Notes under the pieces: generated by a model | What the model was told of the DNA's origin: nothing | The model's input: only the letters and a program-made list of their open reading frames with translations | Databases searched by the model: none | Translations under genes and position numbers: made by a program | In this document: positions 10,971-23,883 of the stretch, piece after piece | Layout: each line of letters begins with the position of its first letter | Numbering within the stretch: the stretch's first letter is position 1 | Assembly: GCA_030490835.1 (NCBI GenBank) | Contig: CM059977.1 | Coordinates: 20,069,335-20,133,334, forward strand | DNA: 64,000 nt | Reading direction: 5' to 3' | Source of the DNA: Annona cherimola | Lineage: Eukaryota > Streptophyta > Magnoliopsida > Magnoliales > Annonaceae

Positions 10971-12640
10971 GGCCCAGTGAATTGGTTCTAAGCGGCTACT
11001 AACAGCAACATAATGAATACTCAGCCACCCATTTCCCTGAGTTTGTTCTCTTCCCTTTGTTTCTTCAATAGCAAACATGACGAAAAAGGCGTGCTGTTGC
11101 AGGGAGTAGAGCTTATTTTTTCTACTTAAAATAACAGCTTTGAAGGGTGACGTGGCTTAAGATCTAAGCTAATGTTTCAACTTCCTGAGGTGGCAGCTGT
11201 CGGACAGAATGGTCTGTGGGAGAAATGGTTGCTGTGCTTTAACGCTGGCAGCTGTACATCTGTCCTTGGTAGAATTTTGATCTGGGTCATCATCCCATGC
11301 TTCAATCTGTTTTTGTTTATTGTTAAGGGTGCAACTTACAATAGGTAGGTCCGTTTTGGGATCGAAACATATTAATATCCTATTTCTAAAAACTCCTAGA
11401 ATAGGTCCGCTTAGTGATTGAAGCTACCGTTATTTTTTCAAAAATTATTATGTTACTATATTTTAGGTTGAGTTGTTTTTAGACTTTTCCTACTTTATTT
11501 TTTAAAGTCAGTTAGGTTCTGGTGCCGATTTCAAATTGGTTTCTTACATCAACCTTCATATTATATTTTAAAAATTATAATCCTAATAATTTCAAATATA
11601 CGAACTGCATTTGCCCTCAATTACCAGTATATCTACCAAGTTTGAAAACTTTTATATATATTCACAAGTTTGAAAACTTTTATATATATTCACTAAGTAT
11701 GCGTCGAATTTGTTCCGTTGAGCACAATTAAAATCACCGTTATTATTTATTATTATTATTATTTAATTTCTTATATGTTACAATCATCTCTACCAACGTA
11801 TTACAATCAGGCCTAGTGAGGTATTCTAAATGATTTTTCCTCAAACGATTATGTAATCATCTTCAAAATTTTGAAATTTCCTTACGTAATTTTCTACACC
11901 TCCTAATCTATAGTGGACGGTCCCACGTGATGGTGAGAGGACGCCATCGACTTGTGCTGCCAACGATATTCAAACTCGCTCCGGCACCATGATGGAATGG
12001 TGAATTACCATTATTTATTATTAATAATGTTCAAAATGTTTTTTTATTATTTAATAATAATAGCCGTTCAACTATCATAGAAGTTAAACGAAAGTGATGA
12101 AAACTCATTTAACTTGAGTGAGAAGTTGTATAGAATAAGTTTGAACAATCCGGATATGACATCAATGACAAGGAGTGCTAAATCAATCAGGGTATTTTGG
12201 GATTTAAAAATCATTAAATGTTCCAAATCGTTATATTGAGTATATTTGAAATTAAGGAAATACTTAGTAAATATATATGAAAGTGAAAGTTTTCAAACTT
12301 AATGGGTATATTTATAATTAAGGATAAATGAAGTGAGAATATTTGAAATCAACCCTAAATTTTACTTAAAAACTTATAATTAATATGATAATGATATAGT
12401 TTTAAAATGCATTTATTAAGTATACCAAATAATAGATACATTAAACAAGTTTTTTTATATTTTAAAAAATATATTATATATGTTCACTGATATAAATATT
12501 TTAATAAAAAATGTTGAATATATATATATATATTTATAATTCAGGTCGATCTATTCTAACTTAAATATAGCAGGTATTTTTTTTTTCATTTAGAACTTAC
12601 TTTATTCAATGGGTAGAAAAATAAAAATTTATCTTATCCA
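10971..12640. other. Intergenic, AT-rich, no gene seen
   Basis: 10971-11330 is probably the distal 3' flank of the PPR gene. A 28-bp tandem duplication (AGTTTGAAAACTTTTATATA) lies at about 11637-11693. A SINE-like fragment lies at 11900-11995. The remainder is AT-rich low-complexity sequence. Confidence 0.6.
11900..11995 (-). mobile_element. SINE-like fragment
   Basis: On the minus strand it carries a B-box-like GAGTTTGAATATCG and a GTGGGACCGTCCACTA segment resembling the GGGAGCGTCC tail of the SINE-like blocks at 5285 and 36690. The head is poorly preserved. Confidence 0.3.
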
Positions 12641-12648
12641 TTTTTCAG

Positions 12649-12856
12649 GTACAGAAATACCTTACTAAAGTTGCATTCAGTAAACTGGGCTGGCATTGAA
12701 TGTGACTGCCGAGCATCGAGCAGCAACATTTCAACGCTAGAAAAAGTACGTGAAGAATTGGAAAAGCAAAGCCTTCGATCATCTGATTCTTTTGCGGTGG
12801 ATTTGCATATATCAAGTATTTTAATCTCTGGTTCAATGGATGTAACCGTTCTTTGA
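12649..12856 (+). other. Exon-like fragment of unknown gene
   Basis: A CCATTTTTCAG acceptor-like site is followed by an open frame to a TGA at 12854. The frame reads YRNTLLKLHSVNWAGIECDC and continues through SNISTLEKVREELEKQSLRS. Composition is more coding-like than its surroundings and the sequence has a short helix-forming Glu/Lys/Leu stretch. I do not recognise the family. It could be the last exon of a dead or unannotated gene, or chance; I see no upstream exon. The following 400 bp (to about 13260) is also less AT-rich and could be its 3' UTR. Confidence 0.3.
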
Positions 12857-13260
12857 GGTGGGCCACCACATACGTTATTCGCGCATTGAAAAAGAGGGTA
12901 ATAAAAAAGGCTGCCGAGGGTTACTCCCGTGCATGGAAACAGGCTGGCCAGGGCATGTGATGCAATGATAAAAGAGTTAGCTTCGATAATCAAGATCGCT
13001 GGTGTATTATTACGCTTGATACTCTGATTTGTATGGTTGGTTGTCATACATCTGCCGTCTGTAAGTCAGGGCACAGCCAATGGTCCATGTTGCAGGATCC
13101 AATGCATAAACCAGCATATATAAAATCAGACACAAATTGTAGTTGTAGGCCTCGAATCCCCTCGTATCTATCGAGCAGAACGGGAACAGCTGCTTACCCA
13201 TTATTTATATTTGGCAATATTTCACTAATATCTATGGAATTGTCTAAAGCTGCTGCATAA

Positions 13261-16200
13261 AATAATTCCAATGAATTTTAGTTGGAATTTTTTATGGTTC
13301 TGGTTCACTTTTCAGAAATACACATTTTAATTATTAAAAATATTTTCTAATTATTTTTAGTTTTATTTCCATTGGCCGCCTATATCTTTTTCATGCATGC
13401 ATGAGAGCTACACTTTTGATACTTTCTTACTACAACCAAATAATTAGTATCTAAAATTTTAAAATTTTTCCTAATTGCAGCAACCAAATACCAAAAAAAA
13501 AAAAAAAATGGAGATAGAGAAATGAACAAAAAAAGAGAAAAACACGATTTTTCATCGTTACCAGAAGTCGGGGGAGATTGAATAAATGGCAATGGACTGA
13601 TGAAGTGAACACATCCCGCAATTCCCGTGGAATTCCCGATGCTTGTGTTGGCAGAAGATCGAGGATCTGCTGCATGCCATGCATGTGTCGCATCTTGTCA
13701 CTCACATGCACAGGATGTATATGGGCCCTTTATTGACACGCTCCATATTCTAATGCTCCCATATAATCAGTTACCGACACAAAATAAAATACTAAAAAAG
13801 CCAAAGATTCTGACCATTTATTGGACGCATGTAGCCCATTGAGAAGCTTATTGAAGAAAATGAAATTCCAATCGCTCAATCCCAATTCAAAAGATAAAAT
13901 GCACATTAATTGGAAGTAGATTGCATTAAATTTGGATTTTTTGCAAATTATGTTGAAATCGTGAAAGATTGCGGCAAAATAGATTTGGGGAAAATTGGGT
14001 TCTAATTCAATTGGAGGGATGGATTGAATGGAAAGGAGAGTAATTATCAACCATCAGACTCCGCCAGAGCAGATTAGTCGGGATTTTTAACTCTTTATGA
14101 GGGAGCAGTGAAGAAGATACGAACGAGCGAAGACGAGAGAGGCGCGACGGTAACATGCATGGAATAGAGGGAAGGGGTCGTCACGAGAAGATGGTCGTGT
14201 GGCAAGAGCTCATTGGAAGAAAACATGGCCTAACTAGTGCGTAATCCAGCTCAACAGTAAGGTGCCTTTTTTTTTTTTATATATAGTTATATACATATAT
14301 ATTATACTCGGAATTGGATTTTTATCCAGCTTTTTTGCTCCGGCATTCATTGCCAATGAATGACAAGGGTGTTTCATTTTTCTTATTTGATAAAAAATTA
14401 AATATTTAAAACCAATACAATTTAAAAATAAAAAAGAAAAGAGTGGTTTCGTCATACTTTTAGGGCAACGCATCAGGCATTCGCGGCTCAAGCCGCGTGT
14501 GGCATTCGCAGACCTAGGACAGTTCAACATGAGTGAGGTTCTTGCGGCTTCCTCGCATCCTCTCTCCCGGTTTTCCTCTGCATTATTTGTTTATGATTTA
14601 AAATAATAAACGTGCTTAGAATTATGGACATTATTGTTATTTCAATTTGCTGTCCGAACAGGCAACCTCCGGTCTAAATAATAACAACTTTGGCATCTTA
14701 TATTTAACATTATTTATTTATAGCAAAAAATAATTTTAATCAATCTCCTGCGGACATGACTGCTTATAAGTGATATAATCATGTGCAAGAATATGAAAAT
14801 TTGAATGAAATTTAATTTCTTGGGTAAACAACTAATTCTAGATACAATGCACAAGTGAATTTTGTGTAATCATCAAGGTAGTCCATTAGGTGAATTTATG
14901 TAAAAGGTCTGATGGTAGCAAATCCTCTTCTTAAATTAGGAGTGACAACAGATTATCCCTTTTTTGGATGGAAATCCAGTTGGGTTCCATGCGCGCGACT
15001 AGCAAAAGATTTTGTTGTTGTGGTAACCGGTAGGAGGCGGGGAAGTGGAGGGGAGAGAATCTATAAAACTACGGAGCACATGTCAGTCACATGACGTGAG
15101 GTTGGCGCGTGCGATGCAATTTCACCTCAGCACGTCTACAGCTGTGCCCGTGCGTGGGTTTTCGGAGTCATTTTCTCCTCCAAAATGCCCTTTGCTTCCT
15201 TTCTAATTACAGAGTTTTTGTGATCAAACGAAAAAATTACAGAGTTTTTTTTTTGGTAATTCAGTTTCGTAATTACTCTGGACAAATACTTGCATAGGTA
15301 ATGATTTAATGCTTACTTGAGCATAGAGACCTCCACGCTATCTTTAGCTTTTACATTTTTTTTATCAAAGCTTTTACAATTTAATATATATTTTTTAAAA
15401 TTGAAATCATCTCTCATTTGAACATATAATTTTCATTATACTACCAAAAATAATTTTTATTGAAAATTTTAATTCGTAAGAAATAGCATGTTTAAAAGTG
15501 AATATAAAAATATTAAAATGTTTAATTGAATGGAAAATACATACTATAATAAATTTTGAAATATATAAAAATTTTGAATTATAAACAAATATAAGTTGAT
15601 AAACATAATAGATTATTTAGATTTTAAAAAATATATTTTTTGAGGGTAAAAATATATTTTTTAAAATGTAAAAAATAAGGATATGTATGGAGGGCTCCAT
15701 ACTTACATAAGTATTGATACTTTGCATCTGTGTTCAATGCCCTGGAAATTATTTCAAATATCTGCATGTCATTTCTACCTTTCAGGAGATATTTCGTAAA
15801 ACAGAAAATAAACTCTGCCACCTTCTGTCGCTCTAAATTAACAAGTTTGTCAGTGTATTATTCGACAGATAGATTTTAAGTTAAGTTTCAAAACACTGCA
15901 TGATAAATCATATGAACTAATGAAGCCTCAGGAAATTAATGTGATTAACCGCCATGTTTCAAATGTAGAAACAAGAAATTAACTTCTATAAAGAGTTTAA
16001 TTTATTCTCTTTTTTTTTGTTTTTGCAAAATAGACCTTTTACTCTAAAATCTAAACGTGCTCTTGACTCTCGGTTTGGCTTTTTCATTTGATGGGATTTT
16101 TTTTACGATATTCTAAAACTTAAAAGAGGCAATCCTATAAATATATAAACATACACAGTTACACATTCTAGTTCACAATTATGCAAATTTATGGTTCTAT

Positions 16201-16283
16201 CTTGCAAATACTATCTAGTAGGCTCCTTTAAAAAGCAGGCATAGGCAATTACATGCAACCTATGTTATTTGGGTGGTAAGAAA
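13261..16283. other. Intergenic, no gene seen
   Basis: AT-rich sequence with a poly-A/poly-T interruption near 13493 and 14267. Two short GC-richer patches occur: 14095-14225, and 14465-14520, which contains a GCGGCTCAAGCCGC hairpin. Neither carries a supported frame. Confidence 0.5.
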
Positions 16284-16674
16284 GGATTCTTATTTGGTAC
16301 ACTTGGGTGCATTTAGCCTTGGTGCACTTCGGTGTATTTAACTTAATTTTTATTATTTTTAAAATGTTTTTATACAATTATCAATTTAAGTGTATTTAAT
16401 GTGTATCAATTTTTACTAATTTTGAAAATTTGGAGATATTTTTTGAATTTTTAAAAAATCGGTGATATTTTCGTAATTTGTGAATTATGAAAATGTCACT
16501 GATTTTTAAAAATAAAAAAATCTACAAATCTTTATAATTGATAAAACTTGATATATATATACACACTAAATAACTTAGATTAATAGTTGTATAAAAATTT
16601 TCAAAAAATAAAAAAATAGATTTTTGCGCATAGGTATACTGAGGCTAAGTGCACCCAAGTCTAAATTAGAATCC
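16284..16674. mobile_element. Fold-back MITE, family B copy 1
   Basis: The terminal inverted repeats are about 35 bp: GGATTCTTATTTGG and GGGTGCATTTAGCCT on the left match the reverse complement of AGGCTAAGTGCACCC and AATTAGAATCC on the right. The interior shows the family pattern of TTTTTAAA and ATATTTTCGTAATTT flanked by inverted blocks. No open frame. Confidence 0.65.
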
Positions 16675-17561
16675 GGTAAAAAATAGAGATTATACTAAAA
16701 TAATGGTGGAAAATAATGTCAGCGAACTTAATACAGCTAAGAAAAAATGAATTTCTGTGATTTGAATTTCCACTTCTAAGGCTGTGCTTTTAAAGTTTTA
16801 CTTCCCCGGTTTGAATGCTAGTAGGCATAATAAACCAAGTATGTTATCAAGCTTTCTTAAAAAAGATTCTTATAATAATATCATGAAAATAAAAATATTA
16901 TAATTATTTTTGGTGGTCAGTCATCTCAACTAAGAGGTTTCTAGATAGTTTAATTTGCAAGGTGCAATATCATATATATGGATTAGTTAGGTTTTCATGA
17001 GTGGTAGAGTAGCAGGGATATAGTAGTGGTCTATTATAGGATATAGTATATTAATAAAAAAATCCTAATCCTAATCACCTCTTAAATTTTTATTAGCTTA
17101 AATCACTAATATAATCATAATTCTTTATAGATTGGTTAATGTAAGAATGATGCTATGTTATCAAAATTGAACTAGTGGATTCAACGATTTGATTCAAATC
17201 GATCTAATCCTTTGTTTAAACTTCTTTGAACTGTTGATTATCATTATATTAACTACTTTTATTTTTATAATAAATAAATTTTAACTTAAATTTTATAATA
17301 TAAAAATGATTTTAAAATTAATAAATGGATCGAATATTTAATTTACTTGAAATATGCACTCATAACCCAATTAATACAGTCATCAACAAATTGCTAACTG
17401 GGGTTAATGATTAGATTGGTCACTAACCGATTGGACCAGTCGGGTTATGTGAACTAATTCAATTCTTATAATATGGCTTAAGCCTACTGAAAACTAATGG
17501 ACTTTTTGTGAATATGCCTATAAGATTACACATATTACGCATATGTTCTTCAGTTGGATTT

Positions 17562-18045
17562 ACGAAAATTTTCATATATACTCACGAATTTTACTCATAA
17601 TTGTACTTATACCTATGAATTTCTAAAAATTCCTCTCATAGTTACAAATTTTCATCCTAATTTTACATATATTTACGCCACTAGGGATCCGTTAAATTGG
17701 CAGTTAGCCTTCTTATAAAATGACAAATATGCCCACTCTTTAATATAATTTAAGTTTACTTTACTTAAAGTTAAAGGTTCATATTCAAATAATATATGAT
17801 TTTATAATTTTAGAATTACTAAAAATTCATTATAATATGAATTTTCAGCTATAAAATCATAATTACAGATGACATATTTGTTATTTCCCAAAGAGTTAAC
17901 GGTCCTGTTAACGGATCCCTACTAGTGCGAGTACAAGTGAAATTAGGATAAAAATTCATAGATATGAAAAGAATTTTTAAAAATTTATAGGTATAGTGGA
18001 ATTATAGGTAAAATCGTGGGTATATAAGTAATTTGACCATTAATT
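17562..18045. repeat. Large near-complete inverted repeat (fold-back element)
   Basis: The left arm (about 17562-17745) and right arm (about 17870-18045) are inverted copies. Matching pairs include CACTAGGGATCCGTTAA with TTAACGGATCCCTACTAGTG, and CATCCTAATTTTAC with GTGAAATTAGGATAAA. The inner part continues the pairing (GACAAATATG with CATATTTG; TATGATTTTATAA with CTATAAAATCATA), leaving almost no loop. It would fold into a hairpin of more than 200 bp. No coding content. Confidence 0.75.
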
Positions 18046-19045
18046 TATAAGGAAGTGTTTAAAATTTGAAGAATGGTGTGAATGAAATATAATGGATATA
18101 TGAGAAGTAAAGAAAAATTAAAATGAGAATAGATAAGATATCCATATAAAAAGATATTAAAAAATAATTAAAATATAAGATCACCTCTGAAAAAAGCAAA
18201 GAGTGGTTATTAATTAATGGTTTTAACTTTGCGATAAAAAAATTAATGGTTTCAACTTTTGTACTCCCTACTGGTTCCGTTTCCCTCTCAACTTAGGAAA
18301 TATCAATTTCTGTATGAAATTTCAAGCATACTTTTTTTCGGCTGGAAATGACAAAAATACTCTTGCCTCATTGAAATAGCGAAAATGCCCCTGTCGATAT
18401 CGTTTAAAATAATTAAAAATAGTTTATTCATAACGACAGTATCGTTGTAATAAAAATATTTTACATAAAATATACTTATTTTAATATTATTACGAAGAAT
18501 GTGGATAAGGGGTATTTACGTTATTTTATTAAAATTTTAATAAAGTATGATAAAACCTTGATGGAAAAGACATGTTTGTAGTTTTATGAAACTTTGTAAG
18601 CATATTTGCTAATTTATCAAACTAAAGGATACAAATGCAATTATATGTGTAAGTGTGTAACCTTGTAGGCATATCTAAAAAAGCCCCACAACTAATAAAG
18701 CAGACGGTTGACCTATCAATAAAATTTTTTTATAAAAAAAAAAATAAAAAAACTCGAAAATGATTGAAATGCGTAATTTGCAAATTTAATTGTAAAGAAA
18801 CAATATCATAGACTAACAGATAACAATTAAAAATAAAATGAATAAAGGATGCCAGATTCTTAATAAAAATCAACATTTGACTAGTTAAAATTTTGATCAA
18901 ATATATTTAACCAAAATTTATGGTCCACATAAACATACTAGTACATTTAGAGCATGCCTTAACACAATTTTCTGATGGTCGGTTGATCAGATAATAAATA
19001 TAAACTTCAAATTTAAAGATAAACATAAGAAGTATCTTTAATTAA
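18046..19045. other. Intergenic, no gene seen
   Basis: AT-rich. 18060-18160 resembles an internal fragment of MITE family A in reverse. No open frame of note. Confidence 0.5.
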
Positions 19046-19315
19046 GGGTGTGTTTGGCAAGTGACAAAAAATGTCAAGTCAATCTAAAACTTTTCACTCT
19101 CTACAACTATCATATTTTTTAATTATTTTTTCACATTTTCCTATGCAACTACCCTACTTTTCAATCATTTCTACACAACTATCCTTACAACTAACCTATT
19201 TATTTTAATTTTATCCTCTTTACTACTCATCATTATCCCCATCATATTACATCATTTGACAATTTTTACTCTCCAAAACTTTTCATAAAAGTTTTATTTA
19301 TTACCAAACATACCC
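19046..19315 (+). mobile_element. MITE family A copy, TSD TAA
   Basis: 270 bp. It begins GGGTGTGTTTGGCAAG and ends TTACCAAACATACCC, with TAA on both sides (19043-19045 and 19316-19318). The interior carries the family signature CTACACAACTATCC and CTTTACTACTCATCATTA. The 3-bp duplication and G-rich ends suggest PIF/Harbinger (Tourist-like) origin. Confidence 0.85.
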
Positions 19316-20159
19316 TAAGTCAATAACTGTTGAATTTATAAGGCCCGTATCCATCATCTAAAAGAACAGTCATCAGGACGCACACAGTGCATGATCTATA
19401 GATAGTCAGGGTCCATCACTTGACAAATCCGTTGTTAAGATGCAAATAATGCACGATCTAAAAATATAATTACATAATTCGATGTTCAGGTTCGCCATGA
19501 TATTTAGCAAAAATAGATCTGTCAAAGATTTGATTGGAGATTTTTTGTGAACAAACTTCAAAATGGAAAGTTATCTACAAAATTAATAATTATTCATATA
19601 AATTGTAAAGTTAGAAAACTTGGGGTCATTCTTAAATAATTTTTAAATAATAAAAACAACATGATTCAAAGATTTAAATACGTAATTCGTGGAGCACTAA
19701 TTACGTTGTTGAAATGGGAAAAAGCAAAAAGGTAGACAAAAAGTTTAGTCATAAAATGCATAAAGTTACAATTAATAAATAGAAGTAATTATTAAAATAA
19801 TAATAAGTTTTTGACGCTAGTCATAAAACGAACAAAGCATAATTAATAATTGAGATGTAATTATTAAAAATAAACTAATAATTAGAAGTTATGAGATGTC
19901 TATGCATGTCAAATTTTCATTTTCAGTTATGACTTACGAGGGTTATATATTTTTTGTATTGGAATCTTTTATACAATACACATCTGATATTAAAATCAAG
20001 TGCATTTATAACCTTCACAATATGAATATTAAAATCTTTTATATAACACACATTTGATATTAGAATCAAATATCACACTATGAAAATAATTTTTCTATAA
20101 CGCTCACACCGGAAGCAATCATAAAACTCTTTCAAACTCAAGGAAAACTATTAAAATAA

Positions 20160-20222
20160 GATGCTCACAATGCGCTTCGAACCCGCGGGATGCGGAGTTA
20201 CCACGACGGCTGTATATTTAAT
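20160..20222 (-). mobile_element. tRNA-like SINE head fragment
   Basis: The minus strand reads GCCGTCGTGGTAACTCCG then CCCGCGGGTTCGAAG. The first resembles an A box and the second is a good B box, but they are only about 14 nt apart, too close for an intact tRNA. Confidence 0.4.
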
Positions 20223-20371
20223 CGAGTAATTCCGTAGGGATTTTCTTGCACATGGAAGGCAGTGGCAATGAGGTAGTTTAAAGAGAAAAAAGTGGACAGA
20301 ATGGAAAGCAGCGTAATAAAGGAGAGCTGGAGGCTGGCACAGACTAGGGAATACCGATCTTTTACAACATG

Positions 20372-20530
20372 TTAATCTAATTATATTTAATTTATAAATC
20401 AAGTTTTACTATTTTTGGATATGTATATATATTTATTTTGAATTTTTAAATACAAAAAATCCAAAATAAATATATATACATATCTAAAAATGATAAAATT
20501 TAGTTTATAAATTAAATATAACTAGATTAA
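20372..20530. repeat. Near-perfect hairpin, family B copy 2
   Basis: Arms of about 75 bp around a loop of about 10 bp centred at 20451. TTAATCTAATTATATTTAAT pairs with ATTAAATATAACTAGATTAA, and TCAAGTTTTACTATTTTTGG pairs with the segment starting near 20490 (TCTAAAAATGATAAAATTTA). It is the best-preserved hairpin of family B in the window. Confidence 0.8.
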
Positions 20531-20594
20531 TATATTTATAAAAATATTTTTCAAAAAAAAATTTAAAAATATATATTTTTTGACCGGTCGAAAA

Positions 20595-23500
20595 TCACCG
20601 GAATCGGTGGTAAAAGATCATTCGGCCAGACAAGGCGGAGAATATCTGTGAACTTGCCACCATGTTATCAATGGATTGACGTTTCTTCGCAGAGTATATT
20701 GTCCTTTCCCTCTTTTTACATAAATAAATAATAAAATAAATGCATTGCTCGCAAGATGCCCTGGAGTACCGGAAATACCCTTTTTCTTTCTTTATTCTGA
20801 CCAAAGATTCTATAGATCCTTCTTATTGATAAAGCAGTTGGTCAGCCGAATTACCAACTTATGCAACACCAACACTTACCAAAATCACAACCAAATCGAC
20901 CTTGTTTTCATTAAGTGGGCTAAAAAAAAAGTTCTAAAAAACGAAAAAGATAACTCGCCAGTGTTGTCAGGATGATACTCGGATCCAACTTTTGAAATTT
21001 ATGCAGCTAAATTCAATATATATATACTGCTAGGAATTCCAAAGAAAACATCCATTAATCTTCTCCGAAATTAACTTTCTTTTAGTATAGATGAACCATG
21101 TGACACACATGGGCACCATGATTTAACCCACTTGAGAATTTATAAGCCCATGGCTGAGACAGAACGATAAGAGAATATGCAAGATCTTATTTATCTATAT
21201 TATTACTAGGATTAAATTTTTTTTTTTATTCCTTTACATAGTTTCTTTGAATTTTTTTTTTTCTGTGGACTGAGGAGGATTGGATGCTCAGCACGTTGGA
21301 GTAGGTCAAATTCGAAGTTCTTCAACCATGTTTTCAACCCATCAATTTCTAAGATCGAAGTCAGGAAATTAGATAAAACACTTAAATGACGAGAGTCCAC
21401 AAAACTTACATGTTTTTAGGTTGTTATAACCGTCGCAACAGCCGGTACCAGTCACTTCTCTTCCTTTATTATGGCAATATTGGGAGTCTGCCATGATGTA
21501 GTGGCTCCTGCCAGATTTACATATGCCTGCAATATAGGCCAATGTCTTGAGATCAACCCCCACTCAGGTAGGCCAAACAAAAGTTTTTGGCTCCCATTAC
21601 TAGACATATATTCCCACTCTGCTTGAACTAACTGACTTTTTTAGGGGAAATATAGGGAGTACAAGATGATTTATGGTTAACCTTTCCAATTAGATTGGCG
21701 TAATTTACTTGGTTAGTTGGATTCGACATCCTCCTACCACAGATTTATTTATTAAGCCTCTTTAATGTGATGGCAACTGCTTGCTAGGTGTATTAACAAC
21801 TCTTGAGAAAAGAGCATCAAGCAGTTCACTTCACCTAATTAGGAGTCTTGGAAATCTTCAACACTTCTTTTTCCATGAAGCCAATGGCATGTTATCTCTT
21901 GACCTGAGATTTTTATAAATTGAAGTTGTACACATGGACACTCCTTCTATGTTGACTATAAGGACCCTTTCCCGTTATCTAGTTCAACTAAAGTTAAGTT
22001 GATTCTAATTTTATTCTATCCTACTTAAATTTTATTTATAAAATTTTTATTTTACCTTATTTGTATGTCGGTCCTAGTTAACTCTCTCTATCCATGTAAA
22101 GGTAAAGTTAGTTCCATTTCAATTCTAAATTGATTCCTCAATTTTAAGTTGGGAAAATAATATGAGAGAAAAAAAAGGCAAATCCTTTTGAGAAGGAAAA
22201 AAAATCATTTAAACTACAAAAATAAATACATGATCAATATGAAAGACAACATATTTGAAAATTTATAGTCATATCACATAAAGTAGCTGCTTGGACTAGC
22301 CAGTTTCGACCACCTATTGTATTAAAACTATTATAATTTAATAAAAAATATGGGTATTATTTTATACTCTACCTTATAAGTAATTTTGTTAAACCTACTT
22401 TGTTTGAAAGTTAGCCAATTTATTAATTATCCAAAGACACTCTACCCAAGTTATACCTTACTTTATTTCCCTTTATGCTCAAGACTAAACCTAAAATTTA
22501 AGTAGACAAATTATAGAATTACCTTAACTATATGAATATTTGCTTTGCAACCCCTTTTCTTTTTGTGTGTGATGGTATTAAAGTCTCTCACTTAATTTTC
22601 ATATTATAAAATTCTGAAAATATACAAGATATATACTTACTCTCCTTCTGAATATAGCAGAAGAGAGTGAGAGTTTGAATTCTAATAAATTTATTATGAG
22701 ATTTTGAATTCTAACAAACTTATTATCACTAAGGATAAGATAAATGAATATCATGCCCTATCTCGATGTTAAGCTTGCAAAAAAAAAAAAAACTTTAAAA
22801 TGTACAATTTTGGAAAATTTTTTAAAAAATCAAAGACCAACCATCTATTAATTGATTAGATCAACCCATAGGAAATAGCTGAGATAGATGCCCACCATGA
22901 ATTCTTCCCACTCAAAAAGTTACCATGTTTCCCAATCCAATCATTTCTTAAAATAATTTATTTGCTTAAGATCTAGTTATTTTTTCTATAACCGAAGCAC
23001 TTTAGGTCTATAATGAGAATTTCTACATTCATTTTTCAGTCCCTCACCTAAAATCCACAGTGTTATCTTAATTTTGGTTATGAGAAAAAATATTTGAAAA
23101 ATTTATACTCTTTTTAGTACTTTTTGATATAATTTGATATCATAACTATTTAAATTCATACTATTTTTATTTTACATTTAGATTTTAATTATTTTCTCAT
23201 ATATTATTAAATACGCATCCTAATTATTTATTCATTAATAGTTTTATTCATAATCATTCTAGTCACAGTAATTCCTCTCTCTTTTAATTTTCTTCTCTTT
23301 CATAATCATTTTCCCCTTTTATCTCCCATTCCATACACTCCTGAGACAAAATCTTTTCGGCAATATTGGATGCAAAAGTATTTCTAATACTAATCTGGTA
23401 TATTTGGACAAAAATCAACCTTAGTTTATCTATGAAATATTTAAAATGTGACGAAACTAAATTTAAGTGGAGCATTTCAAGTACCCCAGCCTGCCCACCC

Positions 23501-23700
23501 GTCTGAATCCGATAACCCATAGAATCCAGCCCTCCTAAATATTTCCACCCTAGCTTGCAAGGAGCATGTCCGAAGCACATTGCCAGATCTACACTCAAAG
23601 ACCAGCTGCCAACGAGCCCCAAATAAAACAGGAATCCATCTCATTAGGGAATCCAATCATGAGAGGACAGAGCAGCCATATTGCCAAATCACAAGCGCTA
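20595..23700. other. Intergenic, no gene supported
   Basis: 21370-21600 is less AT-rich and has splice-like signals on the minus strand (GCCTATATTGCAG then GCATATGTAAATC), with a short frame I do not recognise. 22620-22680 has a short imperfect hairpin around CAGAAGAGAGTGAG. A poly-A run sits at 22779. 23460-23640 is the GC-richer distal upstream region of the cyclin gene. Confidence 0.5.
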
Positions 23701-23787
23701 TTCCTGAAAATGGCCCCAATCTTTTAACGACCACCTTCCCGTAGCTACCTGTCCCTCGCCTCCCACTCTCTTCTATTTCCATGTAGG

Positions 23788-23817
23788 ATATATATACACA
23801 CACTCACACAGCAACCC

Positions 23818-23855
<38 letters not shown>

Positions 23856-23883
23856 ACATCCCTCCCTCACTTCCACATAACCA
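23788..23883 (+). promoter_or_regulatory. Cyclin core promoter and leader
   Basis: A TATATATAC box at 23788-23797 lies about 90 bp before the start codon. The (CT)16 run at 23823-23854 would fall at the start of the transcript or just before it, a usual place for CT tracts in plant genes. Confidence 0.6.
23823..23854. repeat. (CT)16 microsatellite
   Basis: Uninterrupted CT run directly upstream of the cyclin start codon. Confidence 0.95.

Noticed and set aside
10435..10971. 178-codon frame behind PPR copy 2
   Set aside because: The matching region behind copy 1 is broken by indels, so it is not conserved coding sequence.
20160..20222. Intact tRNA gene
   Set aside because: The A-box-like and B-box-like parts are too close together and no cloverleaf can be formed; called a SINE-like fragment instead.
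22650..22680. miR156-like stretch CAGAAGAGAGTGAG in a hairpin
   Set aside because: The arms are only about 15 bp with a six-base loop and the end of the mature sequence does not match. A miR156 precursor needs a much longer stem.
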